Shown here piece after piece: positions 26,858 to 36,153 of a stretch of 64,000 bases of DNA (positions are counted from its first letter, which is position 1; the number at the start of each line of letters is the position of its first letter). The stretch is from CAWIHS01 sp963836005 (GTDB lineage: Bacteria; Pseudomonadota; Gammaproteobacteria; GRL18). The DNA lies in NCBI GenBank assembly GCA_963836005.1, contig CAWIHS010000004.1, forward strand, positions 574,290 through 638,289. Direction: 5' to 3'. The notes under the pieces are model-generated. The model made no database searches. It saw only the letters and a program-made list of their open reading frames with translations, and was not told where the DNA came from. The translations under genes and the position numbers were made by a program.

Positions 26858-27081
26858 GTAACTATTCAGCGTAATTTTGAAAACGTCCTTGACACCAGGA
26901 ATTTGCTCCAGAAGACGCCGTAAATACGTCCATGGTCGTTCCCGGCATCCTGCCTCACACGACACTTGTACTTCCCTGTACATCGTAGGCTTGAATGTGG
27001 CATCCATGCCACATACACTTCTTACGCAAACACCTGATATCAAGAACTTACGTATAAATCTAATATACGCTGAATAGTTAC
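26858..27081. mobile_element. Family-1 miniature element with 8-bp target duplication
   Basis: The termini GTAACTATTCAGCGTA and TACGCTGAATAGTTAC are perfect 16-bp inverted repeats. AAAAGATA is duplicated exactly at 26850-26857 and 27082-27089. The interior is 224 bp overall and includes AGACGCCGTAAATACGTCC, GTGGCATCCATGCCAC and CTTACGCAAACACCTGAT. This is the cleanest copy in the window and lies in the gap between the acetolactate synthase start and the dinG end. Confidence 0.93.
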
Positions 27082-27152
27082 AAAAGATAAAGTCATAACA
27101 AAACTAAGGATATAACATCCTTTATATTTTTCAACAAATGATCCGTTTACTT

Positions 27153-29297
27153 TTAACTCTGATTAAGAATTTTTTTATACGGCGGTAAAGCATTCAATAT
27201 TTGTTGGCCATAGAATTTTGTGATGATGCGTTTATCCATCAGGGTAATTTTGCCCTTATCTGTTTCCTTGCGAATTAAGCGCCCACAAGCCTGGATCAGC
27301 TTGATCGAAGCATCGGGGACAGTTATTTCCATAAAAGCGTTTCTGCCCTGAGATTCTAACCACTCAGTCAGAGAAGCATCTACAGGATCATCAGGCACGG
27401 AAAATGGCAATTTTGCTATAATTACATGTTCACAGTAATTTCCTGGCAAATCGATTCCTTCTGCAAAACTTGCCAGACCAAAGATAATACTCCCTTTACC
27501 CTTATCGATTTTTTTCCTGTGTTCCTTAATGATCGCCTGTTTATTACTTTGTCCCTGAGTCAGGATCAGATCCTTCCATTTCTTATTCAGCCTGAATAAT
27601 TCATACTCAACATCAGTCATTTGTCGACGTGATGAAAAAAGTACTAAAGTTCCCTGATCACAGTTAACAATTTCCGGCAACAGTTTAATGATCTCATCAG
27701 TATGAGCCTGATATTGATTAGCTTCACTGTCCATTTTAGGTACAACAAACTCAACATTCTGTTGATAATCAAATGGACTGGGCAGTATATCAAACTCACC
27801 CGGAACACCACTGTCAAGAATATAACGATCAAATTTTCCCAGTGCAGTCATGGTAGCTGAAGTAACAACAGCTCCATAACATTGTGTCCAGAGAATATGC
27901 TGCAGCGATTCTGCCGCCAGAATGGGGCTGCAGGCAATTTCAATATCGGTGTCGTCCTGATTGACTGATTTTTTCAACCAGCGGGCGTGAGGCGGTTTGC
28001 CTTTTTCGTCACTGCTGGTATAAAGCGCAAGCAGGGCGACAGCAACTTCGGCTCTGTTCTGTAATGGTACCATCAAGGGTAACCACTGTTCCGCATATTC
28101 TGACTTAATACCCGTTATTTCACCATCGATACTGTCGTTTAGATTCATGGTAATTGCATCGAGCTGTTGTAATAGTTTGCCAAACAGCTGCTTGAGCAAC
28201 TCGCAGTGCTGCTGTAGCTTTTGGGGTATGATACCGAGCTTGAAGCGATATACATTATCCCGCGGCTGATGATTGAAGCTGTTCGAGATGTGTTCAGGGG
28301 GAAAATCAAACTGTTCTAATAATGTTTTTAACTGCTCCAGTTCTGTATTGGTATCTTTGATCAGCGGAGAAAATTGCTTGACAATATGTGGAATTTGTCC
28401 AGTTGGTTTAGCCAGTTCCACGAAACTATTCAGGGTTTTGGTGATTTGCTCAAGCCATAGCCGGGTTGCGTTGATTTTTAAACTAAAGTGAAAATGATTT
28501 ATGGCCTTTCCCGGCAAATGATGACCTTCATCAAAAATATAGATACATTCGTCGGGGGCTGGCAGAATAAATCCTCCGCCCATATTTAAATCACTGAGAA
28601 CCAGATCGTGATTTGCAACGATACAGTCAACTTTGAACACAGCTTCGCGTGCTTTAAAGAAAACACAATCATTATAGAATGAACATCGTTTGCCTGAGCA
28701 CTGATGCTGGTCAGATGTTAAGGGAAACCAGCTGTTTTCATCAATAGTATCTTTCCAGCTGTCTCTTTCTCCATCCCATTTATGAGCCTTGTATGCCTGA
28801 TACAGGTTTTCATAAAGAATAATGTCATTTTTACTGTTTACGAAGCGATGTTCTTCTTCGGCAGAAAACAAAGACATATTGTTGCTGTCTTTGTGACTGA
28901 CAAAATTATGCAAATGATGCAAACAGACATAACGCTTACGTCCTTTAGCCAGGGTAAAACTAAAATTAAGTCCACTATGACTTTGTATTTCCGGCAGGTC
29001 TTTGAGTAATATTTGTTCCTGCAACGCGATAGTCGCTGTTGAAATGATGAGTTTTTTTTGCTGTTCTCTGGCGATGGGCAAGGCTGCCACACAATAGGCG
29101 ATCGTTTTTCCGGTTCCGGTGCCGGCTTCGAGAGTACAAATATGGGGTTTTTCCGGATCATTTTTATCAATATTGCCTAATGTCCGGGCGATGTCAGCAA
29201 TCATCAATCGTTGACCATAACGAGGTTTAAGCTGTCTGCTTTCCAGAATCCTGGAGTAAGCCGCCTGAATGCTTGTTTTCAGTTTTTCATTTAACAC
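27153..29297 (-). CDS. dinG: ATP-dependent DNA helicase of the DinG/XPD type
   Basis: The 714-residue superfamily-2 helicase has Walker A at LEAGTGTGKTIAY (about 55-67). Four cysteines could bind an iron-sulfur cluster (YVCLHHL, then QCSGKRCSFYNDCVFF). A VANHDLVLSDL segment, a DEGH box (IFDEGHHLPG) and the C-terminal motif VI region LIQACGRLIRKETDKG follow. The length matches DinG. It unwinds DNA 5' to 3', including R-loops and other structures during repair. It is transcribed alone on the minus strand. Confidence 0.9.
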   Translation of the reverse strand: MLNEKLKTSIQAAYSRILESRQLKPRYGQRLMIADIARTLGNIDKNDPEKPHICTLEAGTGTGKTIAYCVAALPIAREQQKKLIISTATIALQEQILLKDLPEIQSHSGLNFSFTLAKGRKRYVCLHHLHNFVSHKDSNNMSLFSAEEEHRFVNSKNDIILYENLYQAYKAHKWDGERDSWKDTIDENSWFPLTSDQHQCSGKRCSFYNDCVFFKAREAVFKVDCIVANHDLVLSDLNMGGGFILPAPDECIYIFDEGHHLPGKAINHFHFSLKINATRLWLEQITKTLNSFVELAKPTGQIPHIVKQFSPLIKDTNTELEQLKTLLEQFDFPPEHISNSFNHQPRDNVYRFKLGIIPQKLQQHCELLKQLFGKLLQQLDAITMNLNDSIDGEITGIKSEYAEQWLPLMVPLQNRAEVAVALLALYTSSDEKGKPPHARWLKKSVNQDDTDIEIACSPILAAESLQHILWTQCYGAVVTSATMTALGKFDRYILDSGVPGEFDILPSPFDYQQNVEFVVPKMDSEANQYQAHTDEIIKLLPEIVNCDQGTLVLFSSRRQMTDVEYELFRLNKKWKDLILTQGQSNKQAIIKEHRKKIDKGKGSIIFGLASFAEGIDLPGNYCEHVIIAKLPFSVPDDPVDASLTEWLESQGRNAFMEITVPDASIKLIQACGRLIRKETDKGKITLMDKRIITKFYGQQILNALPPYKKILNQS

Positions 29298-29880
29298 ATG
29301 TAAATTCTAACATAATGGGTTTTTTTTTTGCATTTGCTCATGAGGTATTTTATTGAACTTTAAAATGGGTGCTGTTTCACATTTTATGCAATAAATCCCA
29401 ATTGGGGAATTAGAATGTGAGCCGCTACGTGCATTAAGAACAAAGCATACTATACAATCGGATAACAAATAAAACGAAAACCAGTTTATTTTATATAACT
29501 TTATTTGTGCATATATGATCTGTTGGTTCAGGCATTTTACAGCATGGCTGGCAAGCGCAGAACGATAAGTTCAGGGTTGAATCAACTTACTCTAAATAGA
29601 GTGAATAATCTTTATTGGTTTGTGCAAGCAATCGTGCTCACTCATTAGTATGTATTGAGTTTAATCGTGCACAGATAGAATTCAGGTATTTGCTGCGACT
29701 TTATCTGTATTCCATAGATGGATGTATTTACAGCGTTTTCGGGCAGGTCATTGCTGCGTGTATAACCAGCATTTTCCACATGACCGGCATGGACGGTGGA
29801 AATGTGTGATTATCCCTGCGCCTTTTTACTAAAGAAGATACTTTTAGGGCGTTCACCAGGTCATTATAGGTAAAGATTCA
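29298..29880. other. Intergenic region with a decayed element
   Basis: This 583-base gap separates the divergent dinG and response-regulator genes. From about 29620 to 29812 a degraded miniature element can be made out (TTCAGGTATTTGCTGCGAC, GATGGATGTATTTACAGCG, then a mangled CATTTCCACCATCC...GGTGGAAATG hairpin). Promoters for both genes should lie here, but none is clear enough to mark. Confidence 0.5.
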
Positions 29881-30825
29881 ATGTCAGTTAAACATGTTTT
29901 AGTTGTAGATGACTCAAAGTCGGCCAGATACATGCTGCGTAAGATGCTGGGTAAAATGAACTTAACAGCTGATCTGGCTGAATCTGGCAAGGAAGCATTA
30001 GATTATTTAAAAAATAATCGGCCTGATGCTATTTTCATGGATCATATGATGCCCGGTCTGAACGGTCTGGAAACTGTAAAGCAAATCAAGGATAATCCCC
30101 AGACTTCTGTAATACCAGTAATAATGTATACTTCACAGGACGGCGAAGATTATAAAAAAAATGTCATATCGTATGGCGTGATAGATATTTTAGCCAAACC
30201 CGCATCACCAGATAATCTTTCTACTGTAGTGCGTAAACTGAATAAACTGCCTGAAATACCAATCCATCAGATTGGACTCGCCCAGGAAGCAAGTAATGAT
30301 TCCAATCATTTGTCTACGGATGATATCGACAAGATAGTGCGTCAGACCGCTGAAGCTGCTGTATCAGCGGCAGTAAGATACCAGGTGATTGGCGCTATGG
30401 CACAGGAATTATCCAGGTTCCGGACAGAATTAAAAATATGTGATGATAAGATGGCTACCCGCATTGCCGAAAATATTTTTGATGCTCGAATGACTACATA
30501 CTCAGACAATATTTCACAGCAAATCAACCATTATATGGATGAAATGACTGAGAAACTAAAAAAGACAGATCTGGATATGGTAAGCAGGATCGATCCTAAA
30601 ATCATGGAAGAAATCAAAAGCGTTGCTCGACTCTCCTCAACCAACAAAGCCATCGAAGCATCAAGAGAAACTGCCAATAGTGTGGCACATGACGCCATTC
30701 TAACCATGTCAGACGCTGTTAATATAGCCAATACCAGGATTGCCAGACGCATGACTATCATGAGTCTAGTAGCAGCAGGAGTAGGCGTTGTTTCTGCTCT
30801 GGGCGTTTATGCAGCTCTGGTATAA
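29881..30825 (+). CDS. CheY-like receiver protein with a C-terminal membrane anchor
   Basis: The 314-residue protein begins with a complete receiver domain: Asp10/Asp11 (VVDDSKSARYML), phosphorylated Asp54 (FMDHMMPGLNG), Thr84 (MYTSQ) and Lys106 (LAKPASP). A long alpha-helical middle follows (about 130-285), rich in Ala, Met and Asp. The chain ends in a single hydrophobic helix of about 24 residues (from MTIMSLVAAGVGVVSALG). A receiver tethered to the membrane by its C-terminus, without an HTH, GGDEF or kinase domain, is uncommon. The helical region may form a coiled coil. It is monocistronic, with a terminator at 30968-31004. Confidence 0.82.
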   Translation: MSVKHVLVVDDSKSARYMLRKMLGKMNLTADLAESGKEALDYLKNNRPDAIFMDHMMPGLNGLETVKQIKDNPQTSVIPVIMYTSQDGEDYKKNVISYGVIDILAKPASPDNLSTVVRKLNKLPEIPIHQIGLAQEASNDSNHLSTDDIDKIVRQTAEAAVSAAVRYQVIGAMAQELSRFRTELKICDDKMATRIAENIFDARMTTYSDNISQQINHYMDEMTEKLKKTDLDMVSRIDPKIMEEIKSVARLSSTNKAIEASRETANSVAHDAILTMSDAVNIANTRIARRMTIMSLVAAGVGVVSALGVYAALV

Positions 30826-30967
30826 AGGGACATCAAACCTCGATTAAGCTGGGATATTTATGCCAATGAAACAAAATTGGTAATGGCAGATTTACATTTT
30901 CTTAAACGTTCTTTAAACTTGTGCCTGCAATAAACTTCAATCCTGGAAAATCTAACTATAATGATTC

Positions 30968-31004
30968 AAAAGCCACTACTTTTTGCTAGCAGTGGCTTTT
31001 TTTT
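30968..31004 (+). terminator. Rho-independent terminator
   Basis: AAAAGCCACT (30968-30977) pairs perfectly with AGTGGCTTTT (30991-31000) around a 13-base loop and is followed by TTTT. It closes the response-regulator transcript before tex. Confidence 0.88.
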
Positions 31005-31067
31005 GACCCAGTTATTCTTTTTTCAGTTTATTCATACCAGCCCCTTATTTCAGGAACACTTTTTCGC

Positions 31068-33371
31068 ATGTCAACAATAAGTAAAATCATTGCTTCAGAA
31101 CTTAATGTAAATCAGTCTCAGGTGGATGCAGCCATCCAGCTTCTGGATGGCGGAGATAGTGTTCCTTTCATTGCTCGTTACCGAAAAGAAGTCACTGGCA
31201 GCCTGGATGACAGTCAGCTGCGGCTACTGGATGAACGCCTTTCTTATCTCAGGGAACTGGACGATCGCAGGCAGGTTATTATCAAAACCATCGATGAACA
31301 GGGAAAACTGACCACTGAATTAAAAAGCAGTATTCTCGATGCTGAAACTAAAACTCGTCTGGAAGATTTGTATAAACCCTATGTGGTGAAAAGACGAACC
31401 AAGGCGCAAATTGCCAGAGAGGCTGGTTTGCAGCCATTGGCTCAGGCACTGCTGGAAAATCCATCCATAACTCCTGAAAGGGAAGCAGAAAAATATCTGC
31501 ATGATGAAAAATCCATACTCAATGTCAAGGACGCTCTGGATGGTGCCAGACAGATCCTGATGGAACAATTTGCTGAAGATGCAGAATTGATCGGCCATTT
31601 GCGAGAATATTTGTGGGAAAATGGTGTCATTATTTCTAAAGTCGTGGCAGGACAGGATACTGCGGGAGAAAAATTTGCAGATTATTTTGATGCCAGAGAG
31701 CAGCTCAGGCAGGTACCTTCTCATCGTGCTCTGGCCCTGTTTCGTGGTAGAAAAGAAGGCTATTTAACAATTACCATTGATATCAATGAAGAAAAACCTG
31801 AGCCTGGCCAATTATCTATTATGGAACATATGCTGGCGCAGCATTTCTCCATTGAAAATCAAAATCGTGCTGCTGACGCGTGGCTGCTGGAAGTCGTCAA
31901 ATGGACCTGGCGAGTCAAAGTTAAGACTACGCTGGATATGGATCTGAAAAAACGTCTGCGGAAAGCTGCAGAAGAAAGTGCCATTGAAGTTTTTGGTACT
32001 AATCTTAAAGATTTGCTGCTGGCAGCTCCAGCAGGGCAAAAAGTGACCATGGGACTGGATCCAGGCTTAAGGACCGGAGTCAAAGTTATTGTCGTTGATA
32101 ACACCGGAAAATTTCTTGACAGTGCGACCATTTTTCCTCATGCACCAAGGAATCAATGGGAACAATCCATCGAAATACTGGCACAACTGGTTAAAAATTA
32201 TCAGGTTGAACTGATCAGTATTGGTAACGGGACTGCATCAAGGGAAACAGATAAGCTGGCGGGCGAGCTAATTAAAAAACATCCACAGCCAGGTTTGACC
32301 AGAGTCGTTGTCTCAGAAGCAGGTGCCTCGGTCTATTCAGCATCTGAACTGGCTTCAAGAGAATTTCCGGAACTGGATGTTTCATATCGCGGTGCAGTCT
32401 CCATTGCACGCCGCTTACAGGATCCTTTAGCAGAACTGGTAAAAATAGATCCTAAATCCATCGGCGTCGGTCAATATCAGCATGACGTCAGCCAGACACA
32501 GCTGATGAGTAAACTCGAAGCTATAGTCGAGGACTGTGTCAATGGCGTAGGGGTTGATCTTAACACTGCCTCCGCCCCTTTATTGACCAAAGTCTCAGGC
32601 CTGTCCCGTACACTTGCCTCTAATATCATTGCTTATCGCGAAAACCATGGGGCATTTAAAAATCGCAATGAACTGCTGAATGTTTCCCGACTGGGCGAAA
32701 AAGCTTTTGAACAGGCCGCCGGATTTTTGCGCGTAAATAAGGGTGACAACCCCCTTGATGCGTCGGCTGTACATCCTGAAGCCTACCCGCTGGTTGAAAA
32801 GATTGTATCTCAAACCAGTAAAGATATTCGTCACCTGATAGGGGACAGTCAGTTTCTCTCATCCCTTAACCCGGCAGATTTTACGGATGAAAATTTTGGT
32901 GTCCCTACGGTCAGAGATATTATCGGTGAACTGGAAAAGCCCGGTCGTGATCCTCGACCGCAATTCAAGGCTGCCTTATTCAAAGAGGGAATAGAGAAGC
33001 CCCAGGATTTGCATCAAGGTATGATCCTGGAAGGTGTCGTGACCAATGTAACGAATTTTGGGGCTTTTGTTGATATCGGAGTGCATCAGGACGGCCTGGT
33101 ACATATTTCACAACTGGCTGACAAGTTTGTAAAGGATCCGCGTGATGTCGTCAAGACCGGTGATATCGTCAGGACCAAAGTAGTGGATGTTGATATCAAG
33201 CGTCATCGAATTTCACTGAGCATGCGTTTAAACGACAAAATTGAAGCGCTGGATAAATCAGCAGAAAAAAATCAGCACCAACGCCGCCCGGTAGCCGTGA
33301 AACACAATAAACAGGCTAAACCGTTGCAAAATAATGCTATGGCCGCAGCATTTGCAAAACTGAAAAGATGA
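31068..33371 (+). CDS. tex: Transcription accessory protein Tex (S1 RNA-binding)
   Basis: The 767-residue protein has the Tex N-terminal helical domain (VPFIARYRKEVTGSLDD), a YqgF-like domain (MGLDPGLRTGVKVIVVD), helix-hairpin-helix segments (VGVDLNTASAPLLTKVSGL; NRNELLNVSRLG) and a C-terminal S1 domain (LEGVVTNVTNFGAFVDIG, about 650-720). Tex binds nucleic acid and influences transcription and mRNA decay. Size and domain order are those of the family. Confidence 0.95.
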   Translation: MSTISKIIASELNVNQSQVDAAIQLLDGGDSVPFIARYRKEVTGSLDDSQLRLLDERLSYLRELDDRRQVIIKTIDEQGKLTTELKSSILDAETKTRLEDLYKPYVVKRRTKAQIAREAGLQPLAQALLENPSITPEREAEKYLHDEKSILNVKDALDGARQILMEQFAEDAELIGHLREYLWENGVIISKVVAGQDTAGEKFADYFDAREQLRQVPSHRALALFRGRKEGYLTITIDINEEKPEPGQLSIMEHMLAQHFSIENQNRAADAWLLEVVKWTWRVKVKTTLDMDLKKRLRKAAEESAIEVFGTNLKDLLLAAPAGQKVTMGLDPGLRTGVKVIVVDNTGKFLDSATIFPHAPRNQWEQSIEILAQLVKNYQVELISIGNGTASRETDKLAGELIKKHPQPGLTRVVVSEAGASVYSASELASREFPELDVSYRGAVSIARRLQDPLAELVKIDPKSIGVGQYQHDVSQTQLMSKLEAIVEDCVNGVGVDLNTASAPLLTKVSGLSRTLASNIIAYRENHGAFKNRNELLNVSRLGEKAFEQAAGFLRVNKGDNPLDASAVHPEAYPLVEKIVSQTSKDIRHLIGDSQFLSSLNPADFTDENFGVPTVRDIIGELEKPGRDPRPQFKAALFKEGIEKPQDLHQGMILEGVVTNVTNFGAFVDIGVHQDGLVHISQLADKFVKDPRDVVKTGDIVRTKVVDVDIKRHRISLSMRLNDKIEALDKSAEKNQHQRRPVAVKHNKQAKPLQNNAMAAAFAKLKR

Positions 33372-33777
33372 AAAATCCCAGTTACATTTTTAAGTTATTC
33401 GCTCGGGCTCATTGATAAATCAGCATTTAAAAATATACTCTCGAGTATATTGACAATTGTCATTAAGAATTCCTGATGTTTGATATTTAAATTGACTGCA
33501 TATATCAAACAATAAAAAATAACAGTTGATTTCAATGAATTCAAGCCCTAAAATAACCTACTAATACAGTAAAGTAATACGTCCCTGAATCATTAAGGAA
33601 AAACGGGGAGTAAAATTAATCCGCTGATTAGGATGAAACTTTTTTTATTAAAATGCTAATAATACTTGACCACAAGCTGTAAAATCGTTAGTTTTAACAG
33701 TTTCGTCGGTTTTATTCGTAAAAAATTGATTTTATTTTAATCCAATACATTATGTGTGGCTATACGGGAGTATAATT
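33372..33777. promoter_or_regulatory. ilvB upstream region with two dyads
   Basis: A 406-base gap precedes ilvB. At 33433-33450 there is ATATACTC-TC-GAGTATAT. It is followed at once by the perfect palindrome TGACAATTGTCA (33451-33462), whose TTGACA (33450-33455) could be a -35 element. No convincing leader peptide or attenuator was seen. The dyads are candidate operators only. Confidence 0.4.
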
Positions 33778-35496
33778 GTGGAATTATCGGGTTCCGAAAT
33801 TATTGCACAATTCCTCGAAGATGAGGGTGTTGAGTATATATTTGGCTATCCAGGTGGTGCAGTACTGCATATCTATGATGCGCTTTTTAAAACAGAAAAA
33901 TTAAAGCACATTCTTGTCAGGCATGAACAGGCTGCGGTACATGCTGCAGACGGTTATGCGCGCTCAACGGGTAAACCCGGAGTTGTCCTGGTGACGTCAG
34001 GTCCGGGTATGACGAATGCGGTTACGGGAATTGCAACGGCACACCTTGACTCTATACCTCTGGTTGTTCTTACAGGTCAGGTACCTACAGCATTTATTGG
34101 TAGTGATGCTTTTCAGGAAGTTGACTCTGTGGGTATTTCACGTCCCTGCGTTAAACATAATTTTTTGGTCAAGGACGTTAGAGTTCTGGCAGAAACGCTT
34201 AAAAAGGCTTTTTATATAGCTTCAACCGGTCGTCCGGGGCCTGTTGTTGTAGATATTCCTAAAGATATTACTGATCCAAATAAAAAAATACCTTACAGTT
34301 ACATAGAATCTGTACAGATGCGATCTTATAATCCGGTTATAAAAGGTCATCCCGGGCAGATAAAAAAAGCCCTGCAATTAATTAAGACTGCAAAAAAACC
34401 GGTCATTTACTCTGGCGGGGGGGTGATCTTGTCCAATGCTGAACAGTCATTGACCAGTTTTGTACGTGATATGAAACTTCCTATCACCAGTACGCTTATG
34501 GGGCTGGGGGCTTATCCCGGTACGGATGAGCAGTTTCTTGGCATGTTAGGTATGCATGGTACCTATGAAGCCAATATGGCGATGCATGAAACCGATGTTC
34601 TGATCGCTATTGGTGCCCGATTTGATGACCGGGTAACAGGTTTGCTGGATCAATTCTGTCCTAATGCAAAAATTATTCATATTGATATAGATCCCTCCTC
34701 TATATCTAAAAATGTACGTGTTGATATCCCTATTGTGGGTGATGTCGATCAGGTATTGACTGATATTCTTGAAATCAGCAAAACATTTGATTCTAAGCCG
34801 GATCCGGAAGATCTTGATGACTGGTGGAAACAGATCAGCAAATGGCGTAAGAAGAAATGCCTGAGTTACAATAAAAAATCCAAAATAATCAAACCTCAAT
34901 ATGTTATAGAGAAACTTTATGAGGTTACTAAGGGCGATGCCTATGTGACATCCGATGTTGGTCAGCATCAGATGTTTGCTGCACAATACTATACGTTTGA
35001 TAAACCTCGACGCTGGATTAACTCGGGCGGTCTTGGAACTATGGGATTTGGTTTGCCAGCAGCCATGGGAGTACAACTGGCTTTTCCTGAATCACAGGTT
35101 GCCTGTGTAACAGGTGAAGGCAGCATCCAGATGAATATTCAAGAACTGGCCACTTGCCTGCAATATGGACTGCCGATAAAAATTGTTAACTTGAATAACC
35201 GCTATCTGGGCATGGTACGTCAATGGCAGGAGTTTTTCTACGAAGGTCGATACGCCATGTCCTATATGGACTCTATTCCTGATTTTGTCAAGCTGGCTGA
35301 AAGTTATGGTCATGTCGGAATGCTGATTGAAAAGCCCGGTGATGTGGAATCTGCTTTGAAAGAAGCCTTTTCACTCAAGGATAAACTGGTATTTCTTGAT
35401 TTCAATACGGATAGAGAAGAAAATGTTTATCCGATGATTGCTGCAGGTAAGGGACATCATGAAATGGAACTCTCTCCTGATAGTGAATTGATTTAA
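33778..35496 (+). CDS. ilvB: Acetolactate synthase, large (catalytic) subunit
   Basis: GTG at 33778 is chosen because GGGAG lies seven bases upstream; an in-frame GTG at 33754 would add eight residues. The product is 572 residues. Catalytic Glu is in LVRHEQAAVHAADGYARS, the FAD-region segment is RFDDRVTG, and the thiamine motif starts at TGEGSIQMNIQELATC and runs to NLNNRYLGMVRQWQ. The motif reads GEG in place of the usual GDG, as in several IlvB/IlvI enzymes. It makes acetolactate and acetohydroxybutyrate for branched-chain amino acids with the IlvH regulatory subunit encoded next. Confidence 0.94.
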   Translation: MELSGSEIIAQFLEDEGVEYIFGYPGGAVLHIYDALFKTEKLKHILVRHEQAAVHAADGYARSTGKPGVVLVTSGPGMTNAVTGIATAHLDSIPLVVLTGQVPTAFIGSDAFQEVDSVGISRPCVKHNFLVKDVRVLAETLKKAFYIASTGRPGPVVVDIPKDITDPNKKIPYSYIESVQMRSYNPVIKGHPGQIKKALQLIKTAKKPVIYSGGGVILSNAEQSLTSFVRDMKLPITSTLMGLGAYPGTDEQFLGMLGMHGTYEANMAMHETDVLIAIGARFDDRVTGLLDQFCPNAKIIHIDIDPSSISKNVRVDIPIVGDVDQVLTDILEISKTFDSKPDPEDLDDWWKQISKWRKKKCLSYNKKSKIIKPQYVIEKLYEVTKGDAYVTSDVGQHQMFAAQYYTFDKPRRWINSGGLGTMGFGLPAAMGVQLAFPESQVACVTGEGSIQMNIQELATCLQYGLPIKIVNLNNRYLGMVRQWQEFFYEGRYAMSYMDSIPDFVKLAESYGHVGMLIEKPGDVESALKEAFSLKDKLVFLDFNTDREENVYPMIAAGKGHHEMELSPDSELI

Positions 35497-35554
35497 ATGA
35501 CCTGAATTAATATGCTTATTCAGTGTATTTGAATATTTAAAAAAGAGTTTAAAA

Positions 35555-36052
35555 ATGCGTCATATAATTTCTATTTTAATGGAAAATGAATCAGGAGCAT
35601 TGTCCAGAGTTGCTGGTCTTTTTACCGCACGTGCTTATAACATTGAATCTCTGACAGTTGCGCCTACTGAAGATCCAACCCTGTCTCGTATGACACTGGT
35701 GACCACGGGTTCCATTGAAATAATTGAACAAATCACAAAACAGTTAAATAAGCTGGTGGATGTGGTAAAGCTTAATGATTTGAATGTTAATAGTGTCAAT
35801 CACATTGAACGTGAAATGATGTTAATCAAACTGTCTGCACCGCCGGCAGTACGCGACGAAATTATGCGTATGGTGCAAATCTTCAGAGGTAATATCATCG
35901 ATGTATCTGATGCTTCCTATACCGTTGAATTAACCGGTACCAGTGAAAAGCTGGACGCATTCATTGCTGCTCTGGATTGCGATACAATTTTGGAAACTGT
36001 GCGTTCAGGGGTGATGGGTATCGCCAGGGGCGGCAATTCCCTGCATGTTTGA
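35555..36052 (+). CDS. ilvH: Acetolactate synthase, small (regulatory) subunit
   Basis: The 165-residue protein has an N-terminal ACT domain (MRHIISILMENESGALSRVA; FTARAYNIESLTVAPTEDP) and the C-terminal small-subunit domain. It mediates valine feedback on IlvB. It lies 58 bases after ilvB and 101 bases before ilvC, in the conserved order ilvB-ilvH-ilvC. Confidence 0.95.
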   Translation: MRHIISILMENESGALSRVAGLFTARAYNIESLTVAPTEDPTLSRMTLVTTGSIEIIEQITKQLNKLVDVVKLNDLNVNSVNHIEREMMLIKLSAPPAVRDEIMRMVQIFRGNIIDVSDASYTVELTGTSEKLDAFIAALDCDTILETVRSGVMGIARGGNSLHV

Positions 36053-36153
36053 TTTTCTTCGTTCATCCAGTTGATTATGGATTGGCAGCGGTTTTTCGAA
36101 AAAAATTTCGGCTTTTAAGTTTTTTAGCATTAACTATAACATAAGGTTTAAGA

